A stretch of DNA of 8,283 nt from JANLQX01 sp043775075 (GTDB lineage: Bacteria > Actinomycetota > Acidimicrobiia > Acidimicrobiales > JANYDT01): NCBI GenBank assembly GCA_043775075.1, contig JAYVSS010000060.1:1-8283 (forward strand), given 5' to 3'. Numbering within the stretch: position 1 is the first letter of the stretch; each line of letters opens with the position of its first letter. Under the pieces are notes generated by a model. It was not told the DNA's origin and ran no database searches. It saw nothing but the letters and a program-made list of their open reading frames with translations. The translations under genes and the position numbers were made by a program. This document shows positions 1-4,224 of this stretch, piece by piece.

Positions 1-344
1 TCTCCGATATCGACGAGCACGGGCGAGAGGAGGTTTTCGCAGAGTTCCAGAATCGAAACGGAGCCGTCGGAAAGACGATCCACGAGCGCTCGAGCGGCCA
101 ACTCGTCGCCCTCCAGGAGCGTCTCCATCAGTCGCTCGGCGTGATGCTCCCAATCGCGCACCAGGATGCGAGTGGGGGGCGCAACGGGAACGAGGCGACG
201 GGCCAAAAATCGGCGGACCTCATCGTCGGTGACCTCGTACGAGTTGGACGGCCCCTTGGTCGCCGTAAGTGACCCATCGCGTACCCAGCGATAGGCGGTT
301 TGGTAGTGAACGCCGATGACTGCAGCGGCGTCTTGCAGGTTCAT
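1..344 (-). CDS. Excisionase/MerR-like HTH regulator with probable cobalamin-binding cap (partial, N-terminal 114 residues)
   Basis: The reading frame opens with ATG at 344 and runs off the left edge without a stop, so only the N-terminal 114 residues are seen. Residues 1-50 are a compact winged helix-turn-helix of the excisionase/MerR type: an AAAVIGVHYQTAYRWVRDG recognition unit, then a short wing and a DDEVRRFL helix. After a short linker (51-60), residues about 66-114 resemble the four-helix cap that precedes B12-binding domains (METLLEGDELAARALVDR, then ELCENLLSPVLVDIG). This order is that of CarH/LitR-type regulators, in which adenosylcobalamin makes repression light-sensitive. The diagnostic W-x9-EH motif and the Rossmann B12 domain would lie outside the window, so light sensing is inference. 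An AAAGGA ribosome site 9 bases before the ATG supports the start. It is transcribed away from the oxidoreductase and may control itself or that gene. The HTH call is firm; the B12 call is probable. Confidence 0.72.
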   Translation of the reverse strand, partial: MNLQDAAAVIGVHYQTAYRWVRDGSLTATKGPSNSYEVTDDEVRRFLARRLVPVAPPTRILVRDWEHHAERLMETLLEGDELAARALVDRLSDGSVSILELCENLLSPVLVDIG

Positions 345-378
345 GGCATCGAGTCCTTTGGTTCTTTAACGTAGTTTA
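345..378 (-). promoter_or_regulatory. Leader of the HTH/B12 regulator: -10-like box, imperfect dyad and ribosome site
   Basis: On the minus strand TAAACT (378-373) fits TANNNT and lies in an AT-rich patch within GC-rich DNA. AAAGGA (359-354) is a good Shine-Dalgarno sequence 9 bases before the ATG at 344. TAAACTACGTTA (378-367) is an imperfect dyad, with 8 of 12 positions symmetric, and could be an autoregulatory operator overlapping the -10. No convincing -35 is seen. The ribosome site is well supported; the promoter and operator are tentative. Confidence 0.4.
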
Positions 379-501
379 GCGCGAATTGGTTTCGGCCCGT
401 CGGTCGGCGGCCAACCAGGCGTTGGCCAATGGGTTGTCCATCCGGTTGACAAAGTTGTGCGCCGCCTGTCCGCTGTGAGTATCGTCATTGGACTTACTCA
501 C
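376..501 (-). CDS. Possible 41-residue small protein upstream of the regulator
   Basis: A minus-strand frame starts with GTG at 501, ends with TAA at 376 and lies 31 bases upstream of the regulator's ATG, so the two could be co-transcribed. The peptide is polar and unlike a typical GC-rich shadow: it is rich in N, D, S, T and H at the start and ends in MDNPLANAWLAADRRAETNSR read across its last 21 codons, suggesting one amphipathic helix. A GGAGG sequence (508-504 on the minus strand) precedes it, but only 2 bases separate it from GTG, which is too close to be comfortable. The frame also stays open upstream into the oxidoreductase, where it would be only a shadow. I recognise no family. It overlaps the TTG start proposed for the oxidoreductase, so both cannot easily be optimal. 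Speculative. Confidence 0.22.
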   Translation of the reverse strand: MSKSNDDTHSGQAAHNFVNRMDNPLANAWLAADRRAETNSR

Positions 502-521
502 ATCCTCCGGAGCGCGCCATG
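455..521 (+). promoter_or_regulatory. Start region of the oxidoreductase: weak promoter and a strong ribosome site for an out-of-frame ATG
   Basis: TATCGT (480-485) could be a -10 box with TTGTGC (455-460) as a poor -35 at 19 bases. A perfect TTGACA (446-451) has no -10 at normal distance. GGAG (509-512) sits 6 bases before ATG at 519, an ideal ribosome site, but that ATG is in a different frame from the oxidoreductase. The in-frame TTG at 488 has only GTGAG (475-479) before it, and a transcript starting 6-7 bases after TATCGT would not contain it. CTCCGGAG (505-512) is a perfect palindrome and offers Shine-Dalgarno-like bases to both strands. The ribosome site is clear; the promoter is weak. 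Confidence 0.35.
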
Positions 522-2833
522 ACGATGACCTCACCCCCGCCACCGATGCCCATCCCCCGTCGTCCGAACCGTGGTATCCAACGGCGTGCATCCTCTGCGA
601 ATCAAACTGTGGCGTCGAAGTACGCCTGGGTGAGCCGGCGCGCAACGGGACGAGCCGTCGCTTCGACCGCATCCGGGGCGACAAGGCTCATCCGGGATCG
701 GCGGGATACACGTGTGAAAAGGCCCTGCGCCTCGATCACTACCAAAACGGGGCCGAGCGCCTCACCAGTCCGTTGCGTCGTCGGGCCGACGGCACCTTCG
801 AAGAAATCGACTGGGACACGGCGATTTCGGAGGTGGCGGCCAAGTTCATGGCTATTCGTGAGGCTCACGGGGGCGAGACGATTTTTGCCTACGGAGGAGG
901 CGGGCAGGGCAATCATCTCGGCGGGGCTTATAGCGGGGCGACGCTGCGCGCCCTGGGGTCGACCTTTCGGACCAACGCCTTGGCCCAGGAAAAGACGGGC
1001 GAGTTTTGGGTCAACGGCAAGATGTTCGGTGGCGGCATGCGGGGCGACTTTAAGCACTGCGAGGTCGCCCTTTTCGTGGGAAAGAACCCGTGGCAGTCGC
1101 ACGGATTCCCCCATGCTCGGACGACGCTGAAGGAGATCAGCGCCGACCCGGTTCGGTCGATGATTGTTATTGATCCGCGTCGAACGGAAACTGCCGACCT
1201 GGCCGACTTCCATCTCCAGGTTCGTCCCGGCACCGATGCCTGGTGTCTCGCCGCGCTCGGTGCGATACTCGTCGACGAAGGCCTGATGGCCAAGGCGTGG
1301 GTGGCCGAGCATGTGAGCGGTGTCGACGAAGTCGTCAGCGCGCTTAGGGCTACAGACATCCCGGCGTTTGCCGCCCTGTGTGACGTTCCTGAGGAACTGC
1401 TGCGGGCTGCGGCGCGCCGGATTGCGTCGGCATCGAGTGTGGCCGTGGCTGAGGACCTCGGTATCCAGATGAGTCCGCACTCCACGTTGTGTAGCTACCT
1501 TGAAAAGTTGGTGTGGGTACTTACGGGTAACTTCGGTCAACCCGGGGCGCAGTACATCCCATCCTCGATTGTTTCCATCACCCGATCGGGAGGTCCGTCG
1601 GCGGGCAAGAAGGACAGGGTCAGCCCGGTAGTAGGTGCACGGATTATCTCCGGTCTGGTGCCGTGCAATGTGGTGCCCGACGAAATCCTTACCGACCATC
1701 CGAAGCGCTACCGGGCCATCCTCGTCGAGTCCGGCAATCCCGTGCATTCCATCGCCGATAGTCAGCGGATGCGCGAGGCGTTCGAGGCGCTGGAACTCGT
1801 CGTCGTGATTGATGTGGCGATGACGGAGACCGCTCGGATGGCTCACTATGTGCTGCCCGCGCCATCGCAGTTCGAGAAGGCCGAGGCCACGTTCTTCAAC
1901 TTCGAATTCCCGGAGAACGTGTTCCATTTGCGCCATCCGCTCCTGCCCGCCCTCGCTGGCACGCTGCCCGAACCAGAGATTCACGCTCGTTTGTGTGAGG
2001 CGCTCGGAGCGCTCCCGGCCCACAAGCTGGCGCCCCTTCACGACGCCGCGGCGCAGGGCCGGGCGGCATTCGCCGATGCGTTCTTCGCCGCCACCACGGC
2101 TGACCCCGAGCTGGGGGCGATGGCGCCGGTGGTGCTCTATCGCACCCTCGGGCCGACGCTGCCGGACGGTTTGGCCAGTGCTGCGTTGCTGTGGGGCGCG
2201 TCGCATCGCGCGGCGCTGGGCAATCCGGCTGGCGTTGCTCGTGCCGGGTTCACCGGCGAAGGTCTGGAACCGGGCGAGAAGCTTTTCGACGCCATTCTTT
2301 CCAGCCCCCACGGAGTCACCTTTTCCATCGATGAGCATGACGATTCATGGAAGCGAGTACGCACCGCCGACGGCAAGATCAACCTCGACAACGAGGAGAT
2401 GATCGCCATGCTCAGCGCGCTTACCACTGATGCCTCGTCCATACCGGGTGATCCCGATTTCCCGTTCGTGCTGTCGGCGGGGGAGCGTCGAAGCTTCACC
2501 GCCAACACGATCTTTCGAGATAACTCGTGGCGTAAGAAAGACGCCGACGGAGCACTGCGGGTGTCGCCCGCGGACGCCGATTCCCTTGGCCTGGTTCATG
2601 GGGGCCAGGCCCGCCTCACCACGAAGCGGGGTTCGGTCACGGTCAGCGTAGAGATCAACGAACGTATGCGTGCTGGCCATATGTCGCTGCCCAATGGCAT
2701 GGGGGTCGGCACCTCCGACGACGTCAAGGGCATCGCCCCGAACGAGCTCACGGATTCGTCATGGCGCGATCCCATCGCCGGAACGCCCTTCCACAAGCAC
2801 GTTCTCGCCCGCGTCGAAGCCGTCGTCGCGTAA
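488..2833 (+). CDS. Molybdopterin-dependent oxidoreductase with N-terminal [4Fe-4S] cluster (FdhF/Rv0197-like)
   Basis: This is a 781-residue, cytoplasmic member of the DMSO-reductase family with no twin-arginine signal. Residues 34-76 hold the cluster ligands C34-x2-C37-x3-C41-x34-C76. About 90-460 form the molybdopterin core, with GGGGQGNHLGGAY (136-148), GKNP (198-201), IDPRRTETADLAD (228-240) and ESGNPVHS (414-421). LPAPSQFEKAEATFFN (456-471) is the usual cofactor-binding segment, and 657-778 is the C-terminal molydop-binding barrel (GERRSFTANT, then GHMSLPNGMG). From memory it resembles the mycobacterial Rv0197-type proteins often labelled formate dehydrogenase; its substrate is unknown. 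At the usual molybdenum-ligand site the segment reads NALAQEKTGEF (163-173), with no Cys or Sec. The TTG at 488 is the only in-frame start upstream of the cluster and is doubtful: one extra C in the run at 534-538 would join the ATG at 519 to this frame and give a natural N-terminus (MTMTSPPATDAHPPSSEPWY). It stands alone, divergent from the HTH regulator. The family is certain, the specificity is not. Confidence 0.9.
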   Translation: MDLLTSSGARHDDDLTPATDAHPPSSEPWYPTACILCESNCGVEVRLGEPARNGTSRRFDRIRGDKAHPGSAGYTCEKALRLDHYQNGAERLTSPLRRRADGTFEEIDWDTAISEVAAKFMAIREAHGGETIFAYGGGGQGNHLGGAYSGATLRALGSTFRTNALAQEKTGEFWVNGKMFGGGMRGDFKHCEVALFVGKNPWQSHGFPHARTTLKEISADPVRSMIVIDPRRTETADLADFHLQVRPGTDAWCLAALGAILVDEGLMAKAWVAEHVSGVDEVVSALRATDIPAFAALCDVPEELLRAAARRIASASSVAVAEDLGIQMSPHSTLCSYLEKLVWVLTGNFGQPGAQYIPSSIVSITRSGGPSAGKKDRVSPVVGARIISGLVPCNVVPDEILTDHPKRYRAILVESGNPVHSIADSQRMREAFEALELVVVIDVAMTETARMAHYVLPAPSQFEKAEATFFNFEFPENVFHLRHPLLPALAGTLPEPEIHARLCEALGALPAHKLAPLHDAAAQGRAAFADAFFAATTADPELGAMAPVVLYRTLGPTLPDGLASAALLWGASHRAALGNPAGVARAGFTGEGLEPGEKLFDAILSSPHGVTFSIDEHDDSWKRVRTADGKINLDNEEMIAMLSALTTDASSIPGDPDFPFVLSAGERRSFTANTIFRDNSWRKKDADGALRVSPADADSLGLVHGGQARLTTKRGSVTVSVEINERMRAGHMSLPNGMGVGTSDDVKGIAPNELTDSSWRDPIAGTPFHKHVLARVEAVVA

Positions 2834-2852
2834 GCCGTCCGCCCAGGGGACG

Positions 2853-2899
2853 CGCACGTGCGTGCGTAAAACCTTGCATGGACGTGCTACCTTGGCTTG
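2853..2899 (+). promoter_or_regulatory. vapBC promoter with dyad operator and leaderless start
   Basis: An extended -10, TGC-TACCTT (2885-2893), ends 6 bases before the vapB ATG at 2900, so transcription should begin at or next to the start codon, giving a leaderless mRNA. No Shine-Dalgarno is present. Upstream, CGCACG-TG-CGTGCG (2853-2866) is a perfect 6+6 inverted repeat just before the expected -35 position. This is a plausible binding site for the ribbon-helix-helix antitoxin or the VapBC complex, since such systems repress themselves. It could instead be a weak end signal for the oxidoreductase, but no T-run follows. Confidence 0.45.
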
Positions 2900-3130
2900 A
2901 TGCGCACGACTGTTGAGTTCGATGCCGACACCGCTCGCGCTATAGAGGCATTCCGACGTGAGCGGGGAACAGGCGTCAGCGAGACGGTCAACGAGCTGGT
3001 CCGCCGGGGAATGCTGGTGCGCGATCGGCCGTCACCATTCGTGCCGATAGCCAGAGAGGTCGGGCTGATGATCGATGTCTCGAACATCGCCGACGCGCTC
3101 GATCTCCTCGAGGGTCCCAACGCTCGCTGA
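2900..3130 (+). CDS. vapB: VapB-type antitoxin, ribbon-helix-helix family
   Basis: The 76-residue product begins MRTTVEFDADTARAIEAFRR, the N-terminal beta strand and first helix of an Arc/CopG ribbon-helix-helix. A second helix follows with the typical SETVNELVRRGML (residues about 28-40). The C-terminal part (PFVPIAREVGLMIDVSNIADALDLLEGP, given here as the span of residues 46-73) matches the toxin-binding tail of mycobacterial-style VapB proteins. It should bind DNA as a dimer, repress its operon and neutralise VapC. ATG at 2900 is chosen over TTG at 2897 because the family starts M-R-T-T and the -10 box leaves no room for a ribosome site. Its TGA (3128-3130) shares one base with the vapC ATG, so translation is probably coupled and antitoxin is made first. 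Confidence 0.88.
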   Translation: MRTTVEFDADTARAIEAFRRERGTGVSETVNELVRRGMLVRDRPSPFVPIAREVGLMIDVSNIADALDLLEGPNAR

Positions 3131-3555
3131 TGCTTGTCGATGCGAACATCCTTCTGTACTCAATAGATGCATCGAGCCCGTTCCACGAGCGCGCCAACCG
3201 CTGGCTTACCGATGCCCTTAACGGAAACCGACGTGTCGGTCTCCCGTGGATCTCGCTCAACGCATTCTTGCGAATCGCCACTAACCCGCGAGCATTGCGC
3301 CGCCCGCTGACGCCGAGCGAGGCATGGGAGCACGTTGATGGATGGATCGATGCGCCTTCGGCTTGGGTCCCCGAGCCCGGACGGAGTCATCGCCTGATAC
3401 TGCGCGAACTCGTCATCCGGCTGGACCTACGCGGCGGGCTCGTCACCGATGCCATCCTGGCGGCGATTTGCATCGAGCATGGACTCGATATCGTCAGCGC
3501 CGACAGCGACTTCGCTCGGTTCACCGAGATCACGTGGACCAATCCTGTCGCCTAG
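3130..3555 (+). CDS. vapC: VapC-type PIN-domain ribonuclease toxin
   Basis: The 141-residue protein is a single PIN domain. MLVDANILLYSID carries the first catalytic acid D4. GLVTDAILAAICIEHGLDIV carries D107 and E116, and SADSDFARF carries D125 and D127. The middle LPWISLNAFLRIATNPR (39-54), followed by PLTPSEAWEHVDGWI, fits the mycobacterial PIN subfamily (TIGR00028-like), where the usual Glu after the first strand is also not kept. The expected role is Mg2+-dependent cleavage of RNA, often tRNA, when VapB is lost; the target cannot be read from the sequence. The start codon overlaps the vapB stop, as in a working two-gene operon, and both frames are intact. The function call is firm, the target unknown. 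Confidence 0.9.
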   Translation: MLVDANILLYSIDASSPFHERANRWLTDALNGNRRVGLPWISLNAFLRIATNPRALRRPLTPSEAWEHVDGWIDAPSAWVPEPGRSHRLILRELVIRLDLRGGLVTDAILAAICIEHGLDIVSADSDFARFTEITWTNPVA

Positions 3556-3582
3556 TGCCAACGGCGGGCGGCGAATCGAATC

Positions 3583-3599
3583 AGTACAGTAAACGGACT
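3583..3599 (+). promoter_or_regulatory. Probable hxlR promoter -10 and autoregulatory dyad
   Basis: TACAGT (3585-3590) fits a TANNNT -10 and ends 9 bases before the ATG at 3600, so the mRNA would be leaderless or have a 1-3 base leader. No ribosome site is visible. The same stretch is an imperfect dyad with outer half-sites AGTnC (3583-3587) and GnACT (3595-3599), a reasonable operator for the HxlR dimer. If so, the regulator would block its own promoter. Confidence 0.4.
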
Positions 3600-4085
3600 A
3601 TGCGTCGCACCCGCTTTGATCAGGACCAGTGTCCGATCGCTCGAACCACCGATTTGCTCGGTGATTGGTGGACGCCCATGGTCATGCGGTCGGCGTTCTT
3701 CGGATGTCGACGATTCGAGGAGTTTCAGTCCACCCTCGGAGTAAGCCGTACCACTCTCACCCAACGCCTCAGTCGCCTGGTCGACGAAGGCATGTTGGAG
3801 CGCATCCCCTACCAAACGAACCCTGTGCGCCATGAGTACCGGGCCACGGTGAAGGGCCGTGAGTTCTTCGACGTGATTGCTGCGATGTGGACGTGGGGGG
3901 ATCGATGGATGTTCGACGGCGGCCCGGAGGGTGGGGGCGGGCAGCTCCGCATGGCTGACCGCGAAAGCGGCGAAACAGTCGTGCCGGTCGTCGTCGACGA
4001 ACGCTCGGGCCAGCGCGTCGATTTGCGCAAAATACGCATCCGCCGCAAGTCCACTGACGCATCACCCCGGCAGGTCACCAGCTGA
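3600..4085 (+). CDS. HxlR-family winged helix-turn-helix transcriptional regulator
   Basis: The 161-residue product has the full HxlR domain in residues about 8-104. It starts with CPIARTTDLLGDWWTPMVMR, including the conserved C11 that acts as a redox or aldehyde sensor in some relatives. The recognition segment is FQSTLGVSRTTLTQRLSRLVDEGML (given here as the span 42-66), and the wing NPVRHEYRATVKGREFFDVI (74-93) follows. Residues 105-161 are a glycine-rich hinge plus a short basic tail (RESGETVVPVVVDERSGQRV, 121-140) that resembles the C-terminal element of many HxlR proteins with its usual Cys pairs absent. The ATG at 3600 is chosen because family similarity begins there and a -10 box lies just upstream; the frame is open further left but overlaps vapC. 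It sits 44 bases after vapC. No target gene is adjacent except possibly itself. Confidence 0.87.
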   Translation: MRRTRFDQDQCPIARTTDLLGDWWTPMVMRSAFFGCRRFEEFQSTLGVSRTTLTQRLSRLVDEGMLERIPYQTNPVRHEYRATVKGREFFDVIAAMWTWGDRWMFDGGPEGGGGQLRMADRESGETVVPVVVDERSGQRVDLRKIRIRRKSTDASPRQVTS

Positions 4086-4191
4086 ACATTTTGCCTCGCC
4101 CTGCCTTGCGCGACCGGTTCCTGGCCGCTCGGCGCAGGTCTGGCAAAACTGCTGCCTGGCGAGCGCCACCCAAAACCGACGCGGCTGGGAG

Positions 4192-4224
4192 TTGTGTCTC
4201 ACCCGTACCGGCATACTTAGGAGC
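4192..4224 (+). promoter_or_regulatory. Candidate dnaG promoter, leaderless start
   Basis: The 139-base gap between hxlR and dnaG contains TTGTGT (4192-4197) and, 16 bases on, TACTTA (4214-4219), overlapping CATACT (4212-4217). The -10-like box ends 5 bases before the GTG at 4225, fitting a leaderless mRNA. AGGAG (4219-4223) looks like a ribosome site but is only 1 base from GTG; it would suit the ATT at 4231, which is an unlikely start. The rest of the gap holds one short hairpin, TGGCG-AG-CGCCA (4157-4168), without a T-run, and nothing else I can name. Confidence 0.35.

Noticed and set aside
446..451. Perfect TTGACA as a -35 box for the oxidoreductase
   Set aside because: No -10-like hexamer lies 16-18 bases downstream; the nearest candidate is 28 bases away.
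519..1130. 203-residue plus-strand frame starting at ATG 519 with a good ribosome site
   Set aside because: Beyond the first ten or so codons the product is Arg/Ser/Pro-rich without family features, while the overlapping frame encodes a clear molybdoenzyme. The ATG matters only as a possible true start joined by a one-base change.
602..2338. 578-residue minus-strand frame
   Set aside because: It is an antisense shadow of the oxidoreductase, with no recognisable domain and high Arg/Gly/His content typical of GC-rich shadows.
3259..3267. Absence in VapC of the usual PIN Glu after the first strand
   Set aside because: The surrounding W-x-x-x-x-AFLR pattern fits the mycobacterial PIN subfamily in which this position also varies; the other acids are intact, so this is not evidence of an inactive toxin.
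3342..3599. Upstream extension of the hxlR open frame
   Set aside because: It lies inside vapC in another frame, and a -10-like box sits just before the ATG at 3600.
4157..4168. Hairpin TGGCG-AG-CGCCA as an hxlR terminator
   Set aside because: The stem is short with a 2-base centre and no T-run follows.
3877..4224. Upstream extension of the dnaG open frame
   Set aside because: It overlaps hxlR, shows no primase similarity, and family similarity begins exactly at the GTG at 4225.
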